64,000 nucleotides of DNA from Helicobacter kayseriensis (GTDB lineage: Bacteria > Campylobacterota > Campylobacteria > Campylobacterales > Helicobacteraceae). Under the pieces are notes generated by a model that searched no databases, was not told the DNA's origin, and saw nothing but the letters and a program-made list of their open reading frames with translations. The stretch covers positions 18,054-82,053 of the forward strand of contig NZ_JAJTNB010000005.1 of assembly GCF_021300655.1 (NCBI RefSeq), written 5' to 3'. A program made the translations under genes and the position numbers. Shown piece after piece: positions 42,155 through 50,704 of the stretch. Positions within the stretch are counted from its first letter, which is position 1, and every line of letters begins with the position of its first letter.

Positions 42155-42182
42155 GAGAGTTTCGGATTTCTCCGAAACTCTC
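42155..42182. repeat. 12-bp hairpin, repeat module or terminator
   Basis: GAGAGTTTCGGA / TCCGAAACTCTC with a TTTC loop, a perfect 12-bp stem, preceded by ATGAAAAAC as in the second copy at 63.94 kb. It could also stop transcription from the PLP gene. Confidence 0.7.
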
Positions 42183-42358
42183 AAGGGAATGTTTATCTTT
42201 TAAAAACAGATGGAATTCTACCAAAAAATTAATAAAAATTAGAAAAAAATAAAAAAATATTAATTTTATTAATATGTTTTTATTTTGGTTATATTGAGTG
42301 ATACAAAAATTTTGACAACATTGGCTACACTTCTGATTTTTTAAAAAGGAGGAGTGAA

Positions 42359-43285
42359 TTGCTATCTAAGGACATTATCAAATATTCTAATATCCGCTAT
42401 GAAGTGCGTGCTTATATGTGCTATCTTTTTTCTCGCTATATTAAAAACCCCTTGATTTCTCCATCTGTAGAGCGAATCACTCAAGGTCTTGAAAAGATCG
42501 CTCTAGAAATTCAAATTTTTGATGCGATTTATATTCTTGATGCACAAGGAAATCAAGTCAGAAAGCTCAAACAAGAGAGTTGTGATTTGAGTAAAGATCA
42601 GATTCCTAATTACTCTGATCGTGCTTATTTTTATGAGTGCAAAAAAGAGGGGCGTTGTATCTTGACTGATCCATATCCTAGCAAGAATGGTGGGAAACTT
42701 GTCGTAACGGCGAGCTATCCAATCTATGATCAAAATAATCAGCTCCAATATATCGCTTGCATTGATCTTGAGCTCAAAGAGGCTTTGGCAATTGGTGCTC
42801 CAACTAAGCTATATGATTTCTTCTCAAGAACATCTAATATCGCTTATACAGGCTTATCAGCGATGCTTTTTTTGGTCAGTATCTTGCTTTTTGTACGTGG
42901 AGTTTATAGCTTTTGGCATGCGGTTGTGCATTTTAATCGACTCGATATTAAGGAGGTGTTTGAAGCAACGATTTTGCTGACTTTGTCTTTGGCAATCGTA
43001 GATTTGGTCAAAGCAATTTTTGAAGAAGAGGTTTTGGGGCGTGATAAGGGGCAGAGTCATTATGCAATCCACAAAACTATGATTCGCTTTTTGGGATCTA
43101 TTATTATTGCTTTGGCTATTGAGGCATTGATGCTTGTATTTAAATTTAGCATTATTGAACCAGAGATGATTCGCTATACATTGTATTTGACTGGAGGGGT
43201 GGCTCTCTTGCTGCTAGGGCTGAGTGTTTATGTTAAGTTTGCCTATAGTGCGGTCAAAGATGATCGCATTGCAAACAGTGATTGA
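42359..43285 (+). CDS. membrane protein with PDC/Cache-like sensor domain
   Basis: The 308 residues start with a soluble region (about 1-150) resembling a PDC/Cache sensor: a DAIYILDAQGNQVRK strand pair, SDRAYFYECKK and VTASYPIYDQNNQLQYIACIDLEL. The second half has about four transmembrane helices (near 163-185, 200-225, 240-260 and 270-295). No kinase, GGDEF or methyl-accepting domain follows, so the output is unknown. The start is TTG, 6 nt after AAGGAGG. The 3' end overlaps the convergent bioV by 32 nt. Confidence 0.72.
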   Translation: MLSKDIIKYSNIRYEVRAYMCYLFSRYIKNPLISPSVERITQGLEKIALEIQIFDAIYILDAQGNQVRKLKQESCDLSKDQIPNYSDRAYFYECKKEGRCILTDPYPSKNGGKLVVTASYPIYDQNNQLQYIACIDLELKEALAIGAPTKLYDFFSRTSNIAYTGLSAMLFLVSILLFVRGVYSFWHAVVHFNRLDIKEVFEATILLTLSLAIVDLVKAIFEEEVLGRDKGQSHYAIHKTMIRFLGSIIIALAIEALMLVFKFSIIEPEMIRYTLYLTGGVALLLLGLSVYVKFAYSAVKDDRIANSD

Positions 43286-43775
43286 GATTTTTATAAAGAA
43301 AAACATTTCCAAAAGGGGAGAAAAAATCGCATGCCTCTTTGGCGGGGATGATAGAATCCTTTTCTCCCAAAAAGACTCTGATTTTTACTCCATTTTCATT
43401 GAGATATCTCAATTCTTCTTCTTTCCATTGAAAATGCAGTAATTCTTCTAATTCTTCTAAACATCCTTCTTTGAAATATTTTTGAGGTGGAGAGCCACAT
43501 AGAGATAGAAAGTTTTGTCGATAGCGTTGAGGGTCTTTGCGAAAGCCTAAGATTTGCACTTTGATAAAGCTTGGTTTTTGGGTTTGGAAAAAAGCGGGGG
43601 AGAAGAGGTTGAGGGTTTGGATTCTTTGATGGGATTGGATTGCTTGGATAGAAGCTTGAAAGGCTTTGATCGCTCCATAGCTAAAACCACTTATGGTGTA
43701 GAGTTGATCAATTTGTGCAAAAGGAGCAAAGAGCTCCTCTTCATTTTGGAAACAAAAACCACTAAAAAATTTCAT
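43254..43775 (-). CDS. bioV: pimeloyl-ACP methyl ester esterase, BioV type
   Basis: Releases pimeloyl-ACP for biotin synthesis, the step done by BioH in E. coli. BioV is a small alpha/beta hydrolase known from Helicobacter. The 173 residues show MKFFSGFCFQNE at the N-terminus, a nucleophile elbow GFSYGA (S32), and plausible acid and base residues D140 (LGEKDSII) and H166 (NLNHCL). The identification is from memory of the H. pylori protein, without a search. The start overlaps the FtsH-like gene by 14 nt. Confidence 0.78.
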   Translation of the reverse strand: MKFFSGFCFQNEEELFAPFAQIDQLYTISGFSYGAIKAFQASIQAIQSHQRIQTLNLFSPAFFQTQKPSFIKVQILGFRKDPQRYRQNFLSLCGSPPQKYFKEGCLEELEELLHFQWKEEELRYLNENGVKIRVFLGEKDSIIPAKEACDFFSPFGNVFLYKNLNHCLQCDHL

Positions 43776-45384
43776 CGCAATCTAGAGGAGTTAGGCTTTC
43801 TTTTTCTAGCATTGTATCTGCGAGAGTTTTAACGTGCTGATGATGATTTTGAATGAAGATCAAGAGTTCTTGTTGGGCTTGAATGATAAGTGGAAGAGGA
43901 TCTAGAGCAAAGAGGTTATCTCCCATTCCATATTGTTCTAAAATCTCTTTTGCGATTATTTTGGCTTTATTTAAATCGTCTTTTGCACAAGTGTATGGCT
44001 CTTTTGTAAGAAACTTGAGTGTCTCATTTCCACAAAGATAAAAAGCCAAACGGCGGAGAATTTGAGTTTTGTTCATAAAGTCTTCAAAGTAATAAATGCT
44101 TTCCTCATCCCATAATGAGATTTTTTCAAATGGAATCTGATGTGTGTGTGCATAGAGTGCTTTAGAGCTTTGATAGAGGGCAAGAATTTCGCGTTGAGAA
44201 TTATTAAGGGTAGGAAATTTTTTAAGAGATAGCATTAGAGCTTGTTTGGCTTCTTTGAAATCTTTTTGTGTTAGATTGGAGCGTTTATCTCTTAGCATCA
44301 AGAGGCCTGCTTCATTGATGAGATTTTCTATCATTGCACCACTAAACCCTGCGCATTCTTTGGCAAATTCATCAATAGAAAAATCAAGGGATTTGTTTGA
44401 AAGATAGAGCTTGAAGATATCGATTCTTTCTTGCAATGAGGGAAGATCGATATAGATTTTGCGATCAAAGCGTCCGCTACGCAATAAGGCGGGGTCAAGA
44501 ACTTCTGGATTGTTTGTCGCTCCAAACACAATAACATTGGAGCTATCAAGAAAACCATCCATTTCTGTTAGAAGCTGATTGAGGGTTGATTCTCTCTCAT
44601 CATTGCGTCCATTTCCGCGCACCTTTCCGACAGAATCAATCTCATCAATAAAAACAATAGCGTTTTTGCATGCTTTGGCTTGAGCAAAAAGCTCTTGCAC
44701 TTTTTTTGCTCCACTGCCTACAAAGATCTGAGAGAAACTACTCCCACTTTGATAGAAAAAAGGCACTCCAGATTCGTTGGCTAGAGCTTTGGCAAGCATT
44801 GTTTTTCCTACTCCAGGTGGGCCAACAAGCAAGATCCCCTTGGGCATTCTAAGTCCCAAGGAGGTGTATTTTTGGGGATGCTTGAGATAATCGATGATTT
44901 CTAAAAGTTCTGTTTTGATCGTCTCAATCCCTGCTAGAGATTTGAGTGTGATGCTTGGATTGGGTTGAGAAGGGGTGATTATTTCTTGTTTGGGTTGTTG
45001 ATTGATGGATTGGGTGGGGAGAGAAGATGGTTTTTTGAGTTTTTTATAAAAGAAATATCCTCCTACAAAAGCAATACCCAATACAATGAGGGCATAAAAA
45101 AAATCAAGAAAATAGGCGGGCCAATCAGAGCGTGTTTGAATGGGGTATTTTTCTTTGACTTGTGAGAGAGTTTGCTCATCTTTGAGGAGTTTGTATGCTT
45201 TGTTTTGATTCCAAAAGTAAAGATAGTTATCATCAACTTCAAACTTTGAAGCATTGGATAAAAGTGCCTTAAACTCTTCTTGTGTGATGTTTTTGGAATA
45301 ATCTCTCAAAAAAAGAAATGCCATCAAGCCGACAAAAATCACTCCTAGAGAAAAACCAATGACAAGCTTTGTTTTTGGTTTCAT
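43762..45384 (-). CDS. FtsH-like AAA+ ATPase without the protease motif
   Basis: The 540 residues follow FtsH: two N-terminal transmembrane helices (about 8-26 and 93-112) around a periplasmic domain, then the AAA module with Walker A GPPGVGKT (188-195), Walker B VFIDEID (244-250), pore loop IFVGSG and SRH (DPALLRSGRFDRKI). Where FtsH has the zinc site HExxH, this protein has YQSSK (404-408), so all three catalytic residues are lost, although a downstream DDL (as in FtsH's third ligand region) remains. It is probably a chaperone or partner of true FtsH. H. pylori has a second FtsH homologue in the same context (HP0286). Confidence 0.88.
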   Translation of the reverse strand: MKPKTKLVIGFSLGVIFVGLMAFLFLRDYSKNITQEEFKALLSNASKFEVDDNYLYFWNQNKAYKLLKDEQTLSQVKEKYPIQTRSDWPAYFLDFFYALIVLGIAFVGGYFFYKKLKKPSSLPTQSINQQPKQEIITPSQPNPSITLKSLAGIETIKTELLEIIDYLKHPQKYTSLGLRMPKGILLVGPPGVGKTMLAKALANESGVPFFYQSGSSFSQIFVGSGAKKVQELFAQAKACKNAIVFIDEIDSVGKVRGNGRNDERESTLNQLLTEMDGFLDSSNVIVFGATNNPEVLDPALLRSGRFDRKIYIDLPSLQERIDIFKLYLSNKSLDFSIDEFAKECAGFSGAMIENLINEAGLLMLRDKRSNLTQKDFKEAKQALMLSLKKFPTLNNSQREILALYQSSKALYAHTHQIPFEKISLWDEESIYYFEDFMNKTQILRRLAFYLCGNETLKFLTKEPYTCAKDDLNKAKIIAKEILEQYGMGDNLFALDPLPLIIQAQQELLIFIQNHHQHVKTLADTMLEKESLTPLDCDEIF

Positions 45385-45394
45385 CTATTACTCC

Positions 45395-46636
45395 TTATAG
45401 TTGAGTAAAGTTGTGTTCTTGTGTGATTGTATAAGAATTAATCTCAACCCATCCTGAAAGTTTTTGAGAGGATTGGATTTTGACTTTGTTGAAAAATTGA
45501 TCAAAGCCTTGGAAAGTTTCATCTCTTTGGTTTTCAATAAGGACTTTTAGGGGAACTTCGGCATATTTTTGACGGAAGTTAAAATTATTTTGAGCAATCA
45601 ATTGGTTGATCATGTGTAGGCGTTTTTTGGCTTGATCTCCATTGATGCGTGGAGTCATTGAGGCTGATGGGGTCCCACTTCTTGGGCTATAGATAAAGGG
45701 GTGGATATGTGTGAGAGGAAAAAGCTTTAGGTTCTCATAAGCTTCATTCCAAACCTCCTCACTCTCTCCAGGATGTCCCACAATATAATCACTTCCTAGG
45801 GCAAAGCCTTTTGAGGCGATTTTTTCAAAAAGCTCTAGGTCTGTTTTGAAGCGATTGTGTCGATTCATAATCTCAAGCATACGATCGTGGGTATATTGAA
45901 GTGCGATGTGAAGATGGCGCTCTAAAAACTCTTCCCCCAAAAGTTCCAAAAACTCCTCATCAATCTGGCTTGGTTCAAGAGATCCTAAGCGGATGCGTTT
46001 AATGTTTGGAATCTTAGCAATCTGCTTGATGAGTTTAGCGACAGAAGTTTGTGTGTCCTTGCCATAGCTTCCCATATTTGTGCCTGTAAGAACAACTTCT
46101 TTGATTCCTTCTTGTGCAAGAGTTTGGATTTGAGTAAGGATTCTTTCTTGTGGAAGACTTCGGGCCTTCCCTCTAGAGAAGGGAATGATGCAATAACTAC
46201 AAGTAAAATCACACCCTTCTTGGATTTTGATAAATGCTCTGCTTTTTCCTACAAACTCACTCACAAGGGTTTGGTCGATATGGGTTTGGTTTTGGGTAGG
46301 GAGGAAGAATTTGGTCTTATTTTTAAGAAGAGTGTTGATGTTTTCTTTGTGGTCATGGGCAAACACTCCAGAAACTTGTGGATATACTTCTTTGCCTTTT
46401 GTGGCAACACCACATCCTGTAAAATAGATTTTTTTCCCTTTTTTTTGGATTTTATTGAGGTATTGTCTTACACCAGAATCTGCTCCATTTGTCACAGTGC
46501 AAGAATTGATGATCACGATATGGGCTTCTTCTTCATTTTGTGTAAGTTCAAAATCTTTTAAATTTTCAATCATCACTTGGGTGTCAAATAAATTTGTGCG
46601 ACACCCAAAGGTTTTAAAAAACACTTTTGGTTTCAT
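45395..46636 (-). CDS. mtaB: tRNA t6A37 methylthiotransferase, MtaB type
   Basis: A radical SAM methylthiotransferase that converts t6A37 to ms2t6A in tRNAs. The 413 residues have an N-terminal UPF0004 domain (KTFGCRTNLFDTQVM with its first cluster Cys), the radical SAM motif CxxxCxxC in EGCDFTCSYCIIPFSRG, and a C-terminal TRAM-like domain. FGCRTN favours MtaB over MiaB. I chose MKPKVFFKT at 46636 because GGAG stands 8 nt upstream; a longer frame lies within the MscS-like gene. It overlaps that gene by 23 nt. Confidence 0.9.
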   Translation of the reverse strand: MKPKVFFKTFGCRTNLFDTQVMIENLKDFELTQNEEEAHIVIINSCTVTNGADSGVRQYLNKIQKKGKKIYFTGCGVATKGKEVYPQVSGVFAHDHKENINTLLKNKTKFFLPTQNQTHIDQTLVSEFVGKSRAFIKIQEGCDFTCSYCIIPFSRGKARSLPQERILTQIQTLAQEGIKEVVLTGTNMGSYGKDTQTSVAKLIKQIAKIPNIKRIRLGSLEPSQIDEEFLELLGEEFLERHLHIALQYTHDRMLEIMNRHNRFKTDLELFEKIASKGFALGSDYIVGHPGESEEVWNEAYENLKLFPLTHIHPFIYSPRSGTPSASMTPRINGDQAKKRLHMINQLIAQNNFNFRQKYAEVPLKVLIENQRDETFQGFDQFFNKVKIQSSQKLSGWVEINSYTITQEHNFTQL

Positions 46637-48236
46637 GTTTGTCTCCATGAGTAAATCGTTCCCAAACCCCATCGCTTCCAGTATTGACGAGTTTTGTGGT
46701 GTTGTAGGCAATTTTGATATCCTGCTCTTTGGACAAAAGATCAATGATTTCCCCAGAAATATTGCTTCGGACATTGAGCGTTGTGAAAGCATTGGTTTGA
46801 TACCACACAGAGATTCTCATCCCACTTGCTTCAATCATATTAAATACTCGAGGTTCAAGGCTGATGCGTTTGAGTGAATAGCGCTCTTTGAGGCGTGACA
46901 TACGCTTTTTGCCAATCTCAATGTGAGGTTTGGAGTATTTGCGTGCGACTTCTGTGGCAATTTCAACGGCTTTTTTATAATTGCTATCAAAAGTGATTGT
47001 GAAATCAATCCCATCCCAGATTGTCGTCATTCCTCCATGTGTGTAATTAGAGATTACGGTATTGAAGATGAAATTGTTGGGGATGAAGATAATCCTTCCA
47101 GCACGGCGTGTTTCTACATAAGTATTGTATGTCACATCTTCCAAAAGGGTAATGCGTGTCATTGAGATATCCAAAATATCTCCTACATAGGTTGTGCTGT
47201 CTTTGTGAATCCTGATGCGATCTCCTGCATGTAGTGCCCCACCAACAACAATCACAAACCATCCCAATACACTCATAAAAAGATCACGCATCGCAAAAGC
47301 AAGACCAGCTGAAACAAAACCTAAGAATGTCACCAAATAAGTGATGTTGTTGAGATAGCTTAAAAGCAAGATTAAAATAATCAGTGTGATATAAGAAAAG
47401 TTGATGATTTTGTTGGCGATATAGAGTCTTTCATGATCGAGATATTTGCGCAATGCCATCTTAATCGCAAGTGCGATAAAAAATACAACTAGGCATAAAA
47501 TGGTGATATAGATTGTTTTGAGGGTTTGTTTTTGGATTTGAGAGGTGATACTTAGATCAAGCTCTGTAACACGTCTTCCAAAAACCTCAAGAGATGTTTC
47601 AAGGATACTTTGTGCAGATTGAAAATCAAGCTTCATGCTTTGAATTTTTTGTAATTCTTTGAGGGTCTCATATTGTTGTTGTTTGTCTTGAAGTTTAAGT
47701 AGTTGGGTAAGAAGATCTTTTTTTTGATCCAAAAGAGCAAGGGTTTCTTTGAGTGTTTTTTGGTTGGTTTGGAGAGTCTTTTCCTGTGCTTTGATTTGTT
47801 TGAGGAAGTTGATCCCAGTAAAGATTGCAATAGGATTTGTCACTCTTGGAATATCTTCAATCTCTTTGACTTCTGTAAGTTCGCGATAGGGATTTCCCTC
47901 ATAATCTGAGAAGAAATTTTTCTGTCTTTGGAGTGCTTCTAGGCGATTGGAGAGGATTTGAAATTCTTCAGGATTTTTGGAGGAAGGCTTTGTGTGCTTG
48001 AGTTTCCACTGAATGGTTTTGATTTGGTTGTTGATAGAGGTATATTTAAGATAGCTGTTATATCTTCTAATCCAAAGATTCTCATTTCCATTGAGTGATT
48101 TGTTGATGACTTTGATCTCATCAGTAATGCTTTGCAAGGTTTCCTGTTGGCTTGTAGAGAGTTTTTTCTCTTGGGGAGCATTAGAAGAATATAGTGTAAG
48201 AATTAGCACAAAAAAGAGAAAGAATAGTTTTTTCAT
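46614..48236 (-). CDS. MscS-like mechanosensitive channel with periplasmic coiled coil
   Basis: The 540 residues comprise a signal peptide (MKKLFFLFFVLILTLYSSN), a long charged helical periplasmic region (about 25-225) with repeated Leu/Gln/Lys, three transmembrane helices (about 240-330), and a conserved MscS core: the pore helix region GFVSAGLAFAMRDLFMSVLG, then a beta domain (GDRIRI, TLLEDVTYNTYVETR). It is larger than E. coli MscS and more like the MscK/YjeP-type subfamily. Expected role: relief of osmotic downshock. It overlaps aroB by 4 nt. Confidence 0.88.
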   Translation of the reverse strand: MKKLFFLFFVLILTLYSSNAPQEKKLSTSQQETLQSITDEIKVINKSLNGNENLWIRRYNSYLKYTSINNQIKTIQWKLKHTKPSSKNPEEFQILSNRLEALQRQKNFFSDYEGNPYRELTEVKEIEDIPRVTNPIAIFTGINFLKQIKAQEKTLQTNQKTLKETLALLDQKKDLLTQLLKLQDKQQQYETLKELQKIQSMKLDFQSAQSILETSLEVFGRRVTELDLSITSQIQKQTLKTIYITILCLVVFFIALAIKMALRKYLDHERLYIANKIINFSYITLIILILLLSYLNNITYLVTFLGFVSAGLAFAMRDLFMSVLGWFVIVVGGALHAGDRIRIHKDSTTYVGDILDISMTRITLLEDVTYNTYVETRRAGRIIFIPNNFIFNTVISNYTHGGMTTIWDGIDFTITFDSNYKKAVEIATEVARKYSKPHIEIGKKRMSRLKERYSLKRISLEPRVFNMIEASGMRISVWYQTNAFTTLNVRSNISGEIIDLLSKEQDIKIAYNTTKLVNTGSDGVWERFTHGDKHETKSVF

Positions 48237-49249
48237 TTTGCAAACTCGTTTAGAATTTTTTTGATTTCCTCAACTGGTGGATAAAAAAAGTCAAATGAAC
48301 CAATTGCAAGTGGAAGTATAAATTTAATTTGTTGATTTTGGGTTTTTTTATCTAAAAAAAGTGATTGAAAAAAGACATCAGGGTTTTGAATCTTATAAGA
48401 AGTGGGAAGATTGTGGAGCTTAAGAAGAGAAAGGACTTGTGATGATTCTTGAAATCCTGCAATCTTACTTGCAAGAGTATTGGCCATAACCATACCAATA
48501 CTGACTGCTTCACCATGTAAAAAGTTTTGAAAATTTTGCTCTTTTTCAATCGCATGCCCAAAGGTGTGTCCATAATTTAGGGCGGAGCGAAGGTGAGATT
48601 CTCTTTCATCTTGAGAGACAATGTTGGCCTTGATTGAGATGCTTTGGAAAATGATTTCTAGAAGATGATTTTGCACATAGGACACATCAAAGAGTTTCTC
48701 AAATAGTTCTGGAGAGAAGCAAACTGCCATTTTGATCACTTCTGCCATTCCTGCATTGAATTCTCTTGGAGGGAGAGATTTTAAGAAGAGAGGAGAAATC
48801 AGGACTTGAGATGGATGATGAAACAAACCAATCAAATTTTTCCCAAAAGGAGAATTAACTCCACATTTTCCCCCCACACTGGCATCCACTTGAGCTAAAA
48901 GTGTTGTGGGAATATTATAAAAATCAATTCCACGCATATAAAGACCACTTGCCAATCCTACAAGATCGCTAATGATTCCTCCTCCTAGAGCGATCATTGT
49001 GCTTTTGCGATCAAGTTTGCATGCAAAGGCAAAGTGTAAGATTTGCTCAAGTGTTTGGAAATTTTTGTTTTCTTCTCCTCCTTGAAGAACTAGAGAAAAG
49101 ACTTGAGGGGCTTTGATTTTTTGAGAAATCAAATCAAGATAGAGTGAGGCAACATTTTTTTCAGTGATGATTAAAACACTCCCATCAAAGACCAATTCTT
49201 CGGGTTCTCCAAAAAAGATAGTGCTTGAGTGAAGATGAATAGTTTGCAT
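48233..49249 (-). CDS. aroB: 3-dehydroquinate synthase
   Basis: Second step of the shikimate pathway, making 3-dehydroquinate from DAHP. The 338 residues show the NAD-binding GGGIISDLVGLASGLYMRG and the metal-binding DASVGGKCGVN, HGEAVSIGM and ALNYGHTFGHAIE segments. The N-terminal arm is short. It starts one base inside the stop of the upstream gene (TAATG) and overlaps the MscS-like gene at its end. Confidence 0.96.
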   Translation of the reverse strand: MQTIHLHSSTIFFGEPEELVFDGSVLIITEKNVASLYLDLISQKIKAPQVFSLVLQGGEENKNFQTLEQILHFAFACKLDRKSTMIALGGGIISDLVGLASGLYMRGIDFYNIPTTLLAQVDASVGGKCGVNSPFGKNLIGLFHHPSQVLISPLFLKSLPPREFNAGMAEVIKMAVCFSPELFEKLFDVSYVQNHLLEIIFQSISIKANIVSQDERESHLRSALNYGHTFGHAIEKEQNFQNFLHGEAVSIGMVMANTLASKIAGFQESSQVLSLLKLHNLPTSYKIQNPDVFFQSLFLDKKTQNQQIKFILPLAIGSFDFFYPPVEEIKKILNEFAK

Positions 49250-50646
49250 TAGGAAATAGGGATCAGAATCTGTGGGTATTTGTTGAGCTTGAGTGCGTGG
49301 AATGTGAGTTGCGTGGAGAGTGCCCCAGAAATTGTGTTGCTAATTGATGCCAAATTGAGTGGGAGGAATTGCAAGATCGGCTTTTCTAGCTCCAAGAGAT
49401 AGATCACGGGATTTTTTGTATTGCTTTTGATGAGGTGGATAGGTTTGTTAAAAATTTGTGAGAGATTTTTGTAAGTCTTAAAAGATTCTGTATGAAAGTG
49501 TCCATCAACATCAAAATCATAAAGTTCAAAATCTAATTGCAATTGAGAAGCAATATCTAGTGTAATAGAAGCAATATTTTGATCTTCTTCTAAAAATGAA
49601 AGACTAGAGTGGCAATCTTGGATGCTGACTTGTGAGGTTTTAAATGTGGGGATTGAAAGTTCAAAGAGAGTTTTTTTGATCTCAAGAGAATGAAAAAATT
49701 TATAGTGCATAATGGCTAGACCGATGCGTTTTTTATGATGATTTTGCAAAATTTCTGTCAATTTTTGTGTGCTATAGTCAATATAGACATTGATGTGCTC
49801 ATCTTGAATGCATTTGATGTGGTTGATTAGATCAAATCTCTTGGGATTGAGGAGTGTAATGATGAGTTGATTGCAATTAAGATGCTTATGCAGAAAGAGT
49901 GCCTCACCGATGTCTTGCAGGATTTCATTTTCATTTTGTAAATCCTCATCAAGATATAAAAACAAATCTTTTCCAAAAGGGATAGGGAATTGTCCCAAAG
50001 AGCTTGTGATTTGTCGATAGACATTTTGAAGAATGCTAGGGTTGCCAATAGCAAGAAGTCTGTCGTTGGGTTGCAGACTTAGAGAATAGGTTCCAAGCAA
50101 GAGTTCTTCACCGCGATAAACTCCAGCGATTTTCCATTCTTTTTGAGAGATAGAGCCAATTGTACGATAGCAATATACGCTTCCTGATGGAATAGGGATT
50201 TCCATCACTTCTCCTTTCCCCAATCCTAGATCTTGAATGGGGGTGGGGATATTGGGAAGATAGGTAAGGAGTTTATTGCTTGCTAGGAGTGGAGAAGAAA
50301 TTTCTTCTAAAAGTGGATCTTGGATCTCAAGAGATTGTGTAGAGTGAAAGATAATGTGCGCTAGAGGAAAGAGATCACGAATAGTGGAGTAGGTCATTTG
50401 GCATTCTTGAAAATCCTCAAAGACCAAAAAAATAAGATCAAGATCAAAAGCAAGTGTGCGTTGAATCTTGGGCTTTGAGCTTGGATCAAAACAATAAAAA
50501 GAAAAATTGTCAGGATAAGATGGAGGGATAAGATCGGGATTGGGTGTAATGACTGTATAAAAATTGGAGCTATGAAAAGACAGAAGAAGCTTGTCTAAAA
50601 AAAATTGAGCACATTTTCCCTCTAAAATCAATGCAATCTGTTTCAT
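49249..50646 (-). CDS. TrkA-C (RCK_C) domain protein, COG3400-like
   Basis: The 465 residues begin with a Rossmann-like region (MKQIALILEGKCAQFFLDKLL) lacking an obvious glycine-rich NAD loop, then an RCK_C-like beta domain (about 155-225: GEVMEIPIPSGSVY, then LQPNDRLLAIGNP), and a long C-terminal alpha/beta region I do not recognise. The family resembles COG3400, found beside tgt and aroB in Campylobacterota. A nucleotide-gated regulator role is possible but unproven. It has no transmembrane helices. Confidence 0.65.
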   Translation of the reverse strand: MKQIALILEGKCAQFFLDKLLLSFHSSNFYTVITPNPDLIPPSYPDNFSFYCFDPSSKPKIQRTLAFDLDLIFLVFEDFQECQMTYSTIRDLFPLAHIIFHSTQSLEIQDPLLEEISSPLLASNKLLTYLPNIPTPIQDLGLGKGEVMEIPIPSGSVYCYRTIGSISQKEWKIAGVYRGEELLLGTYSLSLQPNDRLLAIGNPSILQNVYRQITSSLGQFPIPFGKDLFLYLDEDLQNENEILQDIGEALFLHKHLNCNQLIITLLNPKRFDLINHIKCIQDEHINVYIDYSTQKLTEILQNHHKKRIGLAIMHYKFFHSLEIKKTLFELSIPTFKTSQVSIQDCHSSLSFLEEDQNIASITLDIASQLQLDFELYDFDVDGHFHTESFKTYKNLSQIFNKPIHLIKSNTKNPVIYLLELEKPILQFLPLNLASISNTISGALSTQLTFHALKLNKYPQILIPIS

Positions 50647-50704
50647 AAATCTATCTTATCTCTCTTTAAGTGTTGTCTTAAATCATAAATCAACTTGCGC
50701 AATT

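Larger units (their letters stand above)
42020..42358. repeat. gene-free hairpin-rich region with a C10 tract
   Basis: A 339-base gap with no credible gene. In order it contains a pyrimidine/purine stem (CTTTTTCT 42029-42036 / AGAAAAAG 42048-42055), a 10-bp hairpin, the word ATGAAATCTTT, ten consecutive C (42102-42111), ACACACTT then ATGAAAAAC, a 12-bp hairpin, a very AT-rich stretch (42215-42300), and the ribosome binding site for the next gene. The words ATGAAATCTTT and ATGAAAAAC beside hairpins recur near 63.94-63.99 kb. Confidence 0.7.

Noticed and set aside
42312..42317. TTGACA upstream of the PDC-sensor gene as a -35 box
   Set aside because: No matching -10 at 16-18 bp; TACACT is only 9 bp away. 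Helicobacter promoters rarely use this -35.
46455..46877. 140-codon plus-strand frame across the mtaB / MscS-like junction
   Set aside because: Antisense to conserved coding sequence with no ribosome binding site.
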